From: CADEEN01 sp963706685
GTDB taxonomy: Bacteria; Pseudomonadota; Gammaproteobacteria; Burkholderiales; Burkholderiaceae_C
DNA length: 64,000 nt
Direction: 5' to 3'
Assembly (NCBI GenBank): GCA_963706685.1
Contig: CAVPMY010000010.1
Location: 144,299-208,298, forward strand
Part shown: positions 17,658 through 30,333 of the stretch, piece after piece
Layout of the letters: each line of letters opens with the position of its first letter
Position numbering within the stretch: position 1 is the stretch's first letter
Made by a program: the position numbers and the translations under genes
Notes under the pieces: generated by a model
What the model saw: the letters and a program-made list of their open reading frames with translations, nothing else
Database searches by the model: none
Told to the model about the DNA's origin: nothing

Positions 17658-19352
17658 CTAGGGCATGCTGAAGTCGGCCACGCAGCCCCCGTCCAGGCTC
17701 AGCCGTTCCAGCAACGGCGCCCAGTCGGCCTGAACCTCGCCGTCGACCGACCGTGCCGACTCAGGCAGCGGCCGGCATTGGAAGACAGCACCCAGCTCGT
17801 CGGCCTGCAGCGGCTCGGCGCTGCGCATCTGCGCCGCCAGCACCGCTTCGTCGGCCTCGGAGGCGTCAGCGGCTTCGGCCGCGCGCTGGCGCACGCGCTG
17901 GCGCAGCACCTCGACATCGGCGTCGAAATCGAGGACGAGCAATGGCACATGCCGCGTCCTGGCCCAACAGCGCGCCGCATCTCGCTGGCTGCGGCGCAAG
18001 TAGGTGGCATCGAGGATGGCATGGTGGCCACCGGCGAGCACCGGGCCGGCGAGTTCGAGCAGGCGGGCATAGGTGACAGCCGTCATCTCGGCGCTGTACA
18101 GGCCTGAGAACGGCGGCGAGCCGCTTGGCGAATCGCTTCGGGCCAGCGCCGGCAGCCCGGCCAGGCGCTTGCGCTCGACATCGGCGCGGATGCGGATGGC
18201 GCCGCTGCTTTCGAGCAGGCCCTGGGTCAGCGTGGTCTTGCCGCTGCCGGACAAGCCGTGCGTCAACATCAGCAGCGGACTGGCCGGACGGCTGCAACGC
18301 AGCGCCAACTCGAGATAGTGCGATGCGGCGGTGCTATGTTGCGCTGCTTCGGGCGCAGCGGCGGCGACCTGTGCCCCGCGCAGCAGCTCGACCTTGGCAC
18401 GCACCAGCGCACGGTGGACCAGGTAGTAGTGCAGCACGCGCACGCCGTCATAGTCGCCGCTGTGTTCGAGGTAGGCATTGACGAATCGATGCGCCAGGCG
18501 GGACAGGCCGTGGGCGTGCAGATCCATCGCCATGAAGGCGACATCGCTCATGACGTCGATCCAGCGGAAGTCATCGTTGAACTCGATGCCGTCGAAGACC
18601 GTCGTCCGGCCATCGATCAGCGTCACGTTGCCCAGGTGCAAGTCGCCATGGCACTCGCGCACGCGCCCTGCGCCCAGGCGCTCGGACAGCGCCGGCGCCA
18701 GCCGCCAGAAGGCCGCGGCTTCCCAGGCCCGCAACTGGCGCAAGCGCTTGCGGTCAGCCGGCGCGCGCAGCAGGCGATCGATGTCGTCCAGGCTGTCGAT
18801 CAGCGGCGCACGCACCTGCTCGGGCGAGCCCAGGCGCGCTGCGGGGTCGGCGACGGCGGCTGCAGCGTGGACCGGCGCCAGCACGCGCGCCAGTTCATCG
18901 AGGTGCGCGGCGCGAAGCGTGCGGCGCGTCGCCAGCCGGTCCCACAGGCCGGCCTGGTCGAAGGCACGCATCTTGACGGCGCATTCGATGACGCGTCCGC
19001 AGCCATTCAGCAGTGGCGTGGCGACCGAGCCGCCGATCTCGACCACGCCCAGGTACAGGCCTGCGGCCAGGCGGCCGTTGAGGCGCAGTTCTTCCTCACA
19101 GGCGTGGCGGCGCAGGGCCAGCGTGGATTGATCGAGAAAGGCATTCTTCAGCGCCTTCTTGATCTTGTAGGCGTAGTCGGTGCCGACCAGCACGAAGGAG
19201 ATGTGCGTCTCGATCAGCAAGACCTCGCAGCCCTGCTCTGCCGACAGCTGGCTGCGCAAGGCCCGCACCATGCGGGCCTGTTCATCGAGGCTCAACGCCG
19301 CAGCGGACACCTCGTTGGCGCCGTCGGCCGGCGATGTGCGCTCTGCGATCAC
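17658..19352 (-). CDS. Aminoglycoside-phosphotransferase-like and P-loop kinase fusion
   Basis: A 564-residue two-domain cytosolic protein. The first 330 residues are an APH-type kinase fold: VLLIETHISFVLVG and YKIKKAL at the start, then the catalytic loop CHGDLHLGN and the metal-binding FDGIEF. The last 190 residues are a P-loop kinase of the COG0645 type with Walker A GLSGSGKTT, a LDATYLRRSQR segment and an arginine-rich lid. This bifunctional arrangement is common in environmental proteobacteria; the phosphorylated substrate is not known and resistance should not be assumed. The GTG start at 19352 overlaps the stop of the upstream membrane protein (GTGA), so the two are coupled. A truncated relative of the first domain lies at 21669-21901. 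Confidence 0.85.
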   Translation of the reverse strand: MIAERTSPADGANEVSAAALSLDEQARMVRALRSQLSAEQGCEVLLIETHISFVLVGTDYAYKIKKALKNAFLDQSTLALRRHACEEELRLNGRLAAGLYLGVVEIGGSVATPLLNGCGRVIECAVKMRAFDQAGLWDRLATRRTLRAAHLDELARVLAPVHAAAAVADPAARLGSPEQVRAPLIDSLDDIDRLLRAPADRKRLRQLRAWEAAAFWRLAPALSERLGAGRVRECHGDLHLGNVTLIDGRTTVFDGIEFNDDFRWIDVMSDVAFMAMDLHAHGLSRLAHRFVNAYLEHSGDYDGVRVLHYYLVHRALVRAKVELLRGAQVAAAAPEAAQHSTAASHYLELALRCSRPASPLLMLTHGLSGSGKTTLTQGLLESSGAIRIRADVERKRLAGLPALARSDSPSGSPPFSGLYSAEMTAVTYARLLELAGPVLAGGHHAILDATYLRRSQRDAARCWARTRHVPLLVLDFDADVEVLRQRVRQRAAEAADASEADEAVLAAQMRSAEPLQADELGAVFQCRPLPESARSVDGEVQADWAPLLERLSLDGGCVADFSMP

Positions 19353-20506
19353 ATCGCCGCCGCGCGCTTGGGCAGCATCTGCATGACGATGGCGCCGAGG
19401 CCGGCGAGCAACGCCGCCAACGCCACCAGGGCGCCGACGAACGGCAGCCGGCCGAGCAAGGCCAGCACGACGAGGGCGAGCAGCGCCGCGCCGATCCGCC
19501 AGCCGATGCGGCCGGCGCGATCGGACTTCCAGCGCCCGAGTCCCCACTCGCCGAGGCCGATCGCCGTGGCCACGTAGGCCAGCGGCATCAGCAACAGGTA
19601 GAGCAGCAATGACAGCAGGGCCAGCGGCGCGCCGACGATCGTCAGCAGCAGGATCAACGCCGCCACGGGGATGCAGACCAGCGTGACGAAGCCGGCCAGC
19701 AGGCTCCATCCCGTGCGTTCGCGCAGGGTCTGCGCGATGCGCGCGCTGGTTGCCGGCGCCGCGGCCACCACCAGCGCCGCGATCAGCATCATGCCGGCGG
19801 TCCACCAGGCGCCGGCCACCCAGCCCAGCGTGGCGTGGCGGTCGCGCGCACGGTCTTCGCGCTCGTGATCGCGATCGCCGCTGCGGACCGGCAGCGCCAG
19901 GCGCTCGACCGGGCCGTTGACCTGGGCCGAGGCGTGGCGCTCGAGTTCGCTGCCGCTGCGCCAGCGCAAGGCGCCGCCGATGCGGGCGTTGGGTCCGAGC
20001 TCGATGCGGCCGCCGGCGGCGTTGACGTCGCCATCGATCGCGCTGTCGATCAGCACGCGCCCGCCGGCCACGCGCAGCGCGCCCTTGATCGGCCCGCGCA
20101 GGCTCACATCGCCGCCGAACACGGTGGCGTTGCCGGCCACGCGCGCATGCGTCCCGAGTTCGATCTGCCCGCCGGCGGCGCGCAGGTTGCGGCCCAGCTC
20201 GCCATCGATCTGCAACCGGCCGCCCGCGGCGTAGACAGTGCGCGCCACGGCGGCATTCAAGCGCACCTCGCCGCCGGTGAGCACGGCGTCGCCGGCCACT
20301 GCGGCGGCGATATCCATCTGTCCCGCGGCGGCGATCAAGTCACCGGACGTGGGCTCGACGACGCGCAGCGACGAGCCGGCCAGGATGCGGTCTTCGCCGT
20401 TCAGCGGGCGGGTGTTCGCAGGCGCGGCTCCTTCGGCCTGTGCGGCAGCCATCGGCGCCGCCGCCAAAGCCAGGGCCGCGGCCAGCCACCATGCAATCGT
20501 CGTCAT
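19349..20506 (-). CDS. Bactofilin-like polymer-forming membrane protein
   Basis: A 385-residue protein with a signal peptide (MTTIAWWLAAALALAAAPMA). About 180 residues of short beta-turn repeats follow, of the type GDAVLTGGEVRLN, GRNLRAAGGQIELG and GDVNAAGGRIELGP, as in bactofilin or polymer-forming cytoskeletal domains. The C-terminal 150 residues carry four or five transmembrane helices. The beta-helix part would lie outside the cytosol if the signal is cleaved. ATG at 20506 is chosen because GGAGG lies just upstream and the signal peptide starts there. It is the first gene of a coupled pair with the double kinase. Function is unknown; a role in envelope organisation is a guess from the fold. 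Confidence 0.75.
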   Translation of the reverse strand: MTTIAWWLAAALALAAAPMAAAQAEGAAPANTRPLNGEDRILAGSSLRVVEPTSGDLIAAAGQMDIAAAVAGDAVLTGGEVRLNAAVARTVYAAGGRLQIDGELGRNLRAAGGQIELGTHARVAGNATVFGGDVSLRGPIKGALRVAGGRVLIDSAIDGDVNAAGGRIELGPNARIGGALRWRSGSELERHASAQVNGPVERLALPVRSGDRDHEREDRARDRHATLGWVAGAWWTAGMMLIAALVVAAAPATSARIAQTLRERTGWSLLAGFVTLVCIPVAALILLLTIVGAPLALLSLLLYLLLMPLAYVATAIGLGEWGLGRWKSDRAGRIGWRIGAALLALVVLALLGRLPFVGALVALAALLAGLGAIVMQMLPKRAAAM

Positions 20507-20554
20507 TTCTGACCTCCGTGTCTTGCACCCTACGGCAGGCAACAAGGCCAGCGC

Positions 20555-20568
20555 TTGCGTCCGCTCAA
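20555..20568. promoter_or_regulatory. Crp/Fnr-type box, TTGCGTCCGCTCAA
   Basis: A 14-base dyad in the 118-base gap between the divergent bactofilin-like gene (20506, minus) and the HExxH gene (20625, plus). It uses the TTGCG half-site variant seen at 21419 and 36332. Confidence 0.4.
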
Positions 20569-20624
20569 TTGCTTACGCAACCCTGCGCACGAGTGGGACG
20601 GGCCCGAGTTGTTATTGTTGGCGC

Positions 20625-21413
20625 ATGGGCACCCCCCGACAACCCACCCCGCGGCCCGGCGCGATGCCGGCCGGGCGCATCACGCGCGACTGGGCCGCGC
20701 GCCTGCCTTTCGATATCGAGCTCGGGCCCTATCGCCTCGGTGTCGAGTGGCGCGAACGTGCCCACATGCTCGACCGCCGCCGCCGGGCCTGCATCAATCT
20801 CGAGGACTCGCATATCGAGTTGCGCAACGACCTGTCCGGCATGGCGCTGGCCAAGTCGTTCTTCGGTTGCGTGATCCGCATGGCGCACTACAGCAAGGGC
20901 TGCCAGCAGGGCTGCGTCGAGGAGGCCTACACGCACAGTTTCGCCACCGGCATGGTCGAGTTCGCGCAGCGCAATCCGCGCGCCTGGCTGTGGTTCAACC
21001 TGCTGCTGTCCGAACACCTGCCTGGCCGGCCGCGCTTCGATCAGTCGGCGCGCGGCGTGCTGCTGCCGCCGCCTGAGCTGCCCGACAACCTGTGCATCGC
21101 GGGGCGCACGATCGCGCTGCGCTGCATCTCGCGCGGCCAGACCGGCAATGCGTTCGGCTGGTACGACCTGCAACGGCGCGAGGTGCAGTTGTACGCCGGG
21201 CTGACCGGCACCAACCTGGCGGTCGTGGCGCTGCACGAGATCACGCACGCGGTGCACCATGCCTACGCACTGAAGACGCGCGACACGCACCGCAACTTCA
21301 ACCGGGCCCAACTCGAAGGCTGGCTCGGCATCATGCGCACCAGCCCGGCGGCCTGGCATTGGCTGGCCTGGGCGATGAGTTTTCCGCGCAGCGCCCGCCT
21401 CGTCGAAGGCTGA
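20625..21413 (+). CDS. Uncharacterised protein with HExxH zinc-peptidase motif
   Basis: A 262-residue cytosolic protein. I recognise the general family only as conserved hypothetical. It contains LHEITHAVHH near residue 205, a fit to the HExxH(xxH) zinc-binding motif of gluzincin/metzincin-type peptidases, inside a hydrophobic helix. The N-terminal half has the conserved-looking blocks NDLSGMALAKSFFGCVIRM and EEAYTHSFATGMVEF. No signal peptide or membrane helix is seen. ATG at 20625 starts a proline-rich leader. It is divergent from the bactofilin-like operon and followed by the truncated CBS gene. Catalysis is not proved, because a third ligand cannot be assigned. Confidence 0.7.
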   Translation: MGTPRQPTPRPGAMPAGRITRDWAARLPFDIELGPYRLGVEWRERAHMLDRRRRACINLEDSHIELRNDLSGMALAKSFFGCVIRMAHYSKGCQQGCVEEAYTHSFATGMVEFAQRNPRAWLWFNLLLSEHLPGRPRFDQSARGVLLPPPELPDNLCIAGRTIALRCISRGQTGNAFGWYDLQRREVQLYAGLTGTNLAVVALHEITHAVHHAYALKTRDTHRNFNRAQLEGWLGIMRTSPAAWHWLAWAMSFPRSARLVEG

Positions 21414-21418
21414 GGCCA

Positions 21419-21432
21419 TTGCGCCGGCTCAA
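21419..21432. promoter_or_regulatory. Crp/Fnr-type box, TTGCGCCGGCTCAA
   Basis: A 14-base dyad 47 bases before the ATG of the CBS gene and starting 5 bases after the preceding stop. The CCGG centre is shared with the sites at 17633, 21965, 32372 and 36332. Confidence 0.5.
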
Positions 21433-21479
21433 CGTGCGCCGGGACCCTCGGTGCACCATGGTCATGATCATCGAGGAGC

Positions 21480-21683
21480 ATGCTCATAAACATCGGATCG
21501 ATCTGCAAGCGTCATCTCGTCACCATCGATGCCGACGGATCCCTGCAGCAGGCAGCGGCCTTGATGCGCGAGCATCACGTCGGCGCGCTCGTCATCATCG
21601 ACAGCGGCAACGACGGCACGGGGCCGCGCGTGGTCGGCATCGTCACCGACCGCGACCTGGCCATCGAGGACTTGAGCGCGTGA
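21480..21683 (+). pseudogene. CBS-domain protein, 3' truncated
   Basis: A 67-residue open frame that begins as a normal single-polypeptide CBS-pair protein: MLINIGSICKRHLVTIDADG, then MREHHVGALVIID and GIVTDRDLAIE. Homology stops abruptly after DRDLAIE at about 21669. The last residues (DLSA) and the stop come from sequence that, on the other strand, encodes ETHMSWVFLVGDHALK of an APH-type kinase. One CBS motif and the second half of the protein are missing. CBS pairs usually bind adenosyl nucleotides and sense energy state. The fragment probably cannot form a normal Bateman module. A Crp/Fnr-type box lies 47 bases upstream, so it may still be transcribed. Confidence 0.75.
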
Positions 21684-21901
21684 TCGCCGACGAGGAAAAC
21701 CCACGACATGTGGGTCTCGATCGTCTCCACGCGCGCCTGCTGCCCGGCGTGGCCGAAGTGCGCCGCCGGCGACTGCAGGAAATGCAGGCGCTCGACCGTG
21801 CCAGGCACGGCCTCGGCATGGCCGAACTCACGTTGTGCGAGCGCCTCGACGGCGCGCCATGGCGCTGCTGCGGTGTGAACTGCCGTCAGGCGTCTGTGCA
21901 T
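21669..21901 (-). pseudogene. Remnant of an APH-type kinase gene
   Basis: Read from ATG 21901 on the minus strand, about 75 residues match the start of the APH/P-loop kinase family: TVERLHFLQSPAAHFGHAG, then RVETIETHMSWVFLVGDHAL. The matching start of the intact relative at 17658-19352 reads LLIETHISFVLVGTDYAYKI. Homology ends at HALK near 21669, exactly where the convergent CBS gene also breaks off. The remaining kinase and P-loop domains are absent. A single deletion that removed both 3' ends explains the arrangement. A Crp/Fnr-type box at 21965 sits in its former promoter. Confidence 0.7.
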
Positions 21902-21964
21902 CCCGGTCTCCCGCCTGCGGTTTCTGCAAAGCAATGATCGTCAACCCGTGGCGATCAACCCCCA

Positions 21965-21978
21965 TTGAGCCGGCGCAA
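21965..21978. promoter_or_regulatory. Crp/Fnr-type box, TTGAGCCGGCGCAA
   Basis: A 14-base dyad 63 bases upstream of the ATG of the APH remnant and about 195 bases upstream of the outer-membrane barrel gene. It has the same core as the sites at 21419, 32372 and 36332. Confidence 0.4.
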
Positions 21979-22172
21979 GTTCTCGGCCGGCGCGGCGACT
22001 GGGCCGACCGCGCGACCGGCCGAAGGCGGTAGCGTTCATGCAACAGAGATCTCGGCATGGCCGCGACGATGCGCGACACTGTGAGTGGGATCAACCCTGG
22101 CCCCGTCCGTCGGCACATCCTGTGGCGCAACGCGAACCGGCGTTGATTCCCCACCCCTACAGGAGAGACACG

Positions 22173-22757
22173 ATGCACAAACTCCCACGCTTTCATGCTT
22201 CTGCCCTCGTTCTGGCGCTGGGCACACTGGCTGCATCCGGCGGCGCGCAGGCGCAGGGCTATGTCGGTGGCGGCATCGGCCCGTCGCGCATCGGCATCGA
22301 CTGCAGCGGCTTCGACAGTTGCGACAAGACCAGCACCGGCGGCAAGCTGTACGGCGGCTTCCTGTTCGCACCGCAGCTGGGCGTCGAGCTGAACTACTTC
22401 GACTGGGGCAAGGCCACGGTCAAAGGCACGGTTGACGACGTCCTCGCCAGCGGCGACGTCAAAGGCGAGGGCCTGGGCATCGGCGTGGCCTACATCGCCG
22501 CGATCACGCCGGCCTGGAACGGCGTTGCGCGCGTGGGTGTGGCCCGCAACCGGGGCAAGTCCACGGTCAGAACCCTAAGCGCTAGCACCAGCGAAACCTT
22601 TCGATCGACAGAAGCCTACCTCGGCTTCGGCGTCGGCTACAACGTGATGCCCAACCTGGCGGTGACCGGCGAGCTGGACTTCTCGCGCCTCAAGTACGGC
22701 TCCAACGACAAGGCCAGCGTGCACATGTTCACGGTCGGCGTGCGCTACACGTTCTAG
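22173..22757 (+). CDS. Outer-membrane beta-barrel protein
   Basis: A 194-residue protein with a signal peptide cleaved after GGAQAQ and a repetitive beta structure (YVGGGIGPSRIGI, YGGFLFAPQLGVELNYF, EAYLGFGVGYNVMPNLAVTG). It ends in phenylalanine (VGVRYTF), the usual C-terminal signal for outer-membrane assembly. Size and layout fit an eight-stranded OmpA/OmpW-like barrel without a peptidoglycan-binding domain. Two cysteines (DCSGFDSCDK) could form a loop disulfide. ATG at 22173 has AGGAGA seven bases upstream. It is convergent with groEL, with only four bases between the stops. No ligand or transport role is evident. Confidence 0.85.
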   Translation: MHKLPRFHASALVLALGTLAASGGAQAQGYVGGGIGPSRIGIDCSGFDSCDKTSTGGKLYGGFLFAPQLGVELNYFDWGKATVKGTVDDVLASGDVKGEGLGIGVAYIAAITPAWNGVARVGVARNRGKSTVRTLSASTSETFRSTEAYLGFGVGYNVMPNLAVTGELDFSRLKYGSNDKASVHMFTVGVRYTF

Positions 22758-22761
22758 CAAC

Positions 22762-24396
<1,635 letters not shown>

Positions 24397-24457
24397 CGTC
24401 GGCTCCTGCACAAGATCAAGACAGCGCCAATGCTCGGCGGCCTCGCTGCCACCGCGA

Positions 24458-24471
24458 TTGAGTCAGCGCAA
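24458..24471. promoter_or_regulatory. Crp/Fnr-type box, TTGAGTCAGCGCAA
   Basis: A 14-base dyad 61 bases before the groEL ATG, in the 100-base gap after the acyl carrier protein gene. Confidence 0.45.
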
Positions 24472-24496
24472 CGCTGCTTCGTTCGCGCGACCCCGT

Positions 24497-24741
24497 TCAG
24501 ACGCCGAGCTGCTCGGCGCAGTACGCGATCAGCTGCTCCAGGGTGCGCAGCCGCGCCGCCTGCGCGTCGGCAATGTCGACGCCGATCTTCTCGTGCACGG
24601 CAACCAGAAAGTTCAGCCAGTCGGCCGAGTCGAGGTCGATCTGCTGGCGCAGCGGCCGTGCCGGATCGATCGATGGCAGGTCGGTTTCCGGCGCGATCTC
24701 GCCGAGCGCGGCCAGCAGTTGGGTCTTGATGTCGTCGCGGT

Positions 24742-24745
<4 letters not shown>
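24497..24745 (-). CDS. Acyl carrier protein
   Basis: An 82-residue acidic four-helix carrier protein. The 4'-phosphopantetheine attachment serine is in IDLDSADWLNF, where most carriers have DSL. The second helix and the DIADAQAARLRTLEQLI end fit the ACP fold. The ATG overlaps the stop of the E2 gene by four bases (ATGA), so it is translated with the pyruvate dehydrogenase subunits. It is not next to fatty-acid synthase genes. A dedicated partner could be the E2/acetyl transfer system or the ACP-ligase-PlsC protein at 32475; both are guesses from context. Confidence 0.88.
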
Positions 24746-25940
<1,195 letters not shown>

Positions 25941-25944
<4 letters not shown>

Positions 25945-26921
25945 CGGCCGGCCACCAGCGCCGTCGCCGCCGCGACGATCTTCGGCGGCAGCGGCAGCGC
26001 GGCATCTTCGAGGTGCTTGGCATAGGGGATCGGCACCTCTTCGCTGCAGACCCGCGCCGGCGGTGCATCGAGGTCGTAGAACGCCTCTTCGCCGACACGC
26101 GCCAGGATCTCGGCGGCCAGGCTGCAGGTGCGCCAGCCTTCGTCGACGACCAGCACGCGGTGCGTCTTGCGCACCGAGGCCAGCACGGTGGCCATGTCGA
26201 GCGGGCGCAGCACGCGCAGGTCGATGACTTCGGCGTCGATGCCGTCGGCGGCCAGCGTCTCGGCTGCGCTCAGCACGCGCGGCAGGCTGCCACCGTAGGT
26301 GACGATGGCGAGCGCGCTGCCCTGGCGCCGCAGCGCCGCATGTTCGATGTCCAGCGGCGGCGGCGCATCGGCAAGCTCGCCTTCGAGGTTGTAGAGCTGC
26401 GCGTGTTCGAACATCACCACCGGATCGGGATCTTCGAGCGCCAGCCACAACATGCCGCGCGCATCTTCGAGCGTTGCCGGGGCCAGCACCTTGATCCCCG
26501 GCACATGGGCGTACCAGACCTCCAGGCTGTGCGAGTGCTGCGCCGCCAACTGGCGGCCGGCACCGGTGGCCATGCGAATCACCACCGGCACCGAGAACTG
26601 GCCGCCCGACATGTGGCGCAAGGCGGCCGCGGTGTTGACGATGGCGTCGAGCGCGAGCAGGCTGAAGTTGACCGTCATCACCTCGACGATCGGCCGCATG
26701 CCGCCGAGTGCCGCGCCGATGCCGGCGCCGACGAAGCCCAGTTCCGACAGCGGCGTGTCGCGGATGCGCGCTTCGCCGAACTCTTCGAGCAGGCCCTTGG
26801 TGACGGCATAGCTGCCGCCGTAGCGGCCGACGTCTTCGCCCATCACGAACACGCGCGGGTCGCGCTGCAAGGCCTCGCGGTGCGCCGCGCGCAAGGCTTC
26901 GCGGTAGGTGGTGGCGGTCAT
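25941..26921 (-). CDS. Pyruvate dehydrogenase E1 component, beta subunit
   Basis: The 326-residue beta subunit of a heterotetrameric, thiamine-diphosphate-dependent 2-oxoacid dehydrogenase. Typical segments are MGEDVGRYGGSYAVTKGL, RIRDTPLSELGFVGAGIGAA, the dimer-interface stretch GRQLAAQHSHSLEVWYAHVP and EVIDLRVLRPLDMATVLASV. The alpha/beta split architecture is shared by pyruvate, acetoin and branched-chain enzymes, so the exact substrate is not certain; an acetyl-CoA role is favoured by the acetyl-CoA synthetase in the same operon. ATG at 26921 overlaps the alpha-subunit stop (ATGA) and the stop overlaps the E2 start. Confidence 0.93.
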
Positions 26922-27913
26922 GGCGCTGGCGTGCAGACATCGCGCGCCAGGTCCTCGACCGGCTCCCAGCTGCCGGCTTCGGCGAAGGCGACGGCGACGT
27001 CCACTTCGGCTTCGGCCTCGCGGTCGATGCGCTGGAAATCGTCTTCGTTCATCAGCCCCGCGGCTCTCAACTGATCGGTGAAGCTGTGGATCGGGCCGTG
27101 CTGCTTCCAGCGTTCGACCTCGGCCTTGTCGCGGTAGAGCTCGGCGTCGAACATCGAGTGCGCGCGAAAACGGTAGGTGTGCAGTTCGAGGAAGAACGGC
27201 GCCTGGTGTTCGCGCACCCAGGCCAGCGCCTGCTGGGCGGCGTCTTGCACGGCCAACACGTTCATGCCGTTGATGTGGCCGGTGGGCAGGCCGTAGCTGG
27301 CGGCCTTCTTGGTCAGCTCGATCTGCGATTCGCTGCGCGACAGCGCCGTGCCCATCGCATACAGGTTGTTCTCGCAGATGAACAGCACCGGCACACGCCA
27401 CAACGCCGCCAGGTTCAGCGATTCGTGAAAGGCGCCCTCGGCCACGGCACCCTCGCCGAAGAAGCAGACGGTGACGCAACCCTTGCGCGGCAGCAGCTTG
27501 TCGGCCAGCGCCAGGCCGACCGCCAGCGGCAGGCCGCCGCCGACGATGGCGTTGCCGCCGAAGAAACGCGTCGCGCGGTCGAACAGATGCATCGAGCCGC
27601 CGCGGCCGCGCGAGCAGCCTTCCTGCTTGCCGAACATCTCGGCCATGATCGAGTTCATCGACACGCCGCGCAGCAGCGCGTGGCCATGCTCGCGGTAGGT
27701 GGCGATAACGTTGTCGTCGGCCGTGAGCTGCGGCATCACGCCGGCGGCCACCGCTTCCTCGCCGACGTACAGGTGCAGGAAGCCGCGGATCTTGCCCTCG
27801 CCATAGAGCTGGGCCGCGCGTTCCTCGAGGCGGCGGATGCGCAGCATGTCGCGCACGCGCTGCAGGCAGACCTCGCGGCCGAAGCGCGCCGGGTCGATGG
27901 CGGCATCGCTCAC
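26918..27913 (-). CDS. Pyruvate dehydrogenase E1 component, alpha subunit
   Basis: The 331-residue alpha subunit, which binds thiamine diphosphate. The cofactor motif starts at FFGEGAVAEGAFHESLNLAA and ends with CENNLYAMGT (the GDG...NN pattern, with GEG here). Other family blocks are GFLHLYVGEEAVAAG, YREHGHALLRG, GGSMHLF and the phosphorylation-loop-like YRFRAHSMFD. ATG at 27913 overlaps the flavodoxin stop by four bases. Every gene from the flavodoxin to the acyl carrier protein overlaps the next by four bases, evidence for one translation-coupled operon. Confidence 0.94.
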   Translation of the reverse strand: MSDAAIDPARFGREVCLQRVRDMLRIRRLEERAAQLYGEGKIRGFLHLYVGEEAVAAGVMPQLTADDNVIATYREHGHALLRGVSMNSIMAEMFGKQEGCSRGRGGSMHLFDRATRFFGGNAIVGGGLPLAVGLALADKLLPRKGCVTVCFFGEGAVAEGAFHESLNLAALWRVPVLFICENNLYAMGTALSRSESQIELTKKAASYGLPTGHINGMNVLAVQDAAQQALAWVREHQAPFFLELHTYRFRAHSMFDAELYRDKAEVERWKQHGPIHSFTDQLRAAGLMNEDDFQRIDREAEAEVDVAVAFAEAGSWEPVEDLARDVCTPAP

Positions 27914-28479
27914 CGCCGACCTTTCAGTGGCTTCGCGCCGGCGGCTGGCCTGCGGCGGGCGGCGCGTGCGGCGGGCTTGCGCGACGTGGACGGCTGGCTG
28001 CCCTGCAAGCGCAGCACGAACTCGTCGAGTTGGCTGCTCTGCTCGGCATCGACTTCATGCGCGGTCAGCTCCAGCGTCGCCACGGGTTTCTTGCCGGCCA
28101 GCGTGGCCATGGCGTCGAATGCACGCCACCCGCCCGAGCCGCCCATGGTGCAGAAGAAGGCCACGCGGGCGCGCTGCAAATCGGCCTGCAGCAACCAGGT
28201 GCGCAGCGGGCTCGACAGGCTCCAGAACCAGACCGGCGAGCCGATGACGACGAGTTCATGTGCCGAGCCGTCGTGCTGCGGCGTCTCGATCGCCGGGGCC
28301 AGCTTCGCCACCGCTTCGAGCGCCGATTGTGCGTAGCCGATCGCGCCCGCGCGCGATTGCACGGCGTGCAACTCTTCGAGATCGGCCTGCAGGCGCTCGG
28401 CCAGGATGTGTGCAATGCGCCGCGTGTGGCCGTCGCGCGAGAAGAAGACGACCAGGGTCTTGGGTTGGCGGCCGGCCAT
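27910..28479 (-). CDS. Flavodoxin-family protein with basic tail
   Basis: A 189-residue protein. The first 155 residues form a flavodoxin-like fold with the FMN phosphate loop FFSRDGHTRRIAHIL, the ring-binding GSPVWFWSLSSPLRTWLL and FCTMGGSGGWRAFDAM. The last 30 residues are a low-complexity Arg/Lys/Ala/Pro tail (KPAARAARRRPAAGAKP), unusual for a flavodoxin and like the tails of histone-like or granule-binding proteins. ATG at 28479 follows the acetyl-CoA synthetase stop by two bases. It could pass electrons to or from a partner in this operon, or act as an NAD(P)H:quinone-type reductase; the sequence does not decide. Confidence 0.82.
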   Translation of the reverse strand: MAGRQPKTLVVFFSRDGHTRRIAHILAERLQADLEELHAVQSRAGAIGYAQSALEAVAKLAPAIETPQHDGSAHELVVIGSPVWFWSLSSPLRTWLLQADLQRARVAFFCTMGGSGGWRAFDAMATLAGKKPVATLELTAHEVDAEQSSQLDEFVLRLQGSQPSTSRKPAARAARRRPAAGAKPLKGRR

Positions 28480-28481
28480 CG

Positions 28482-30261
<1,780 letters not shown>

Positions 30262-30298
30262 CTTGCATTGACCTTAGGACCTTCGACGCGACGCGGCG

Positions 30299-30312
30299 TT
30301 GACGGCCCTCAA
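30299..30312. promoter_or_regulatory. Crp/Fnr-type box, TTGACGGCCCTCAA
   Basis: A 14-base dyad 38 bases before the acetyl-CoA synthetase ATG, in the 72-base gap after cbpM. It is placed to control the synthetase-flavodoxin-PDH-ACP operon. Confidence 0.45.
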
Positions 30313-30333
30313 TCGAAGCTGCGATGACGCCGC

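Noticed and set aside
17658..19352. Antibiotic resistance by aminoglycoside phosphorylation
   Set aside because: The APH fold is shared by many small-molecule kinases. The fused P-loop domain and genomic context give no support for a drug substrate.
18258..19577. A 439-codon plus-strand frame opposite the APH/P-loop kinase
   Set aside because: The minus strand encodes clear kinase motifs (HGDLHLGN, GLSGSGKTT); the plus-strand product has no recognisable feature.
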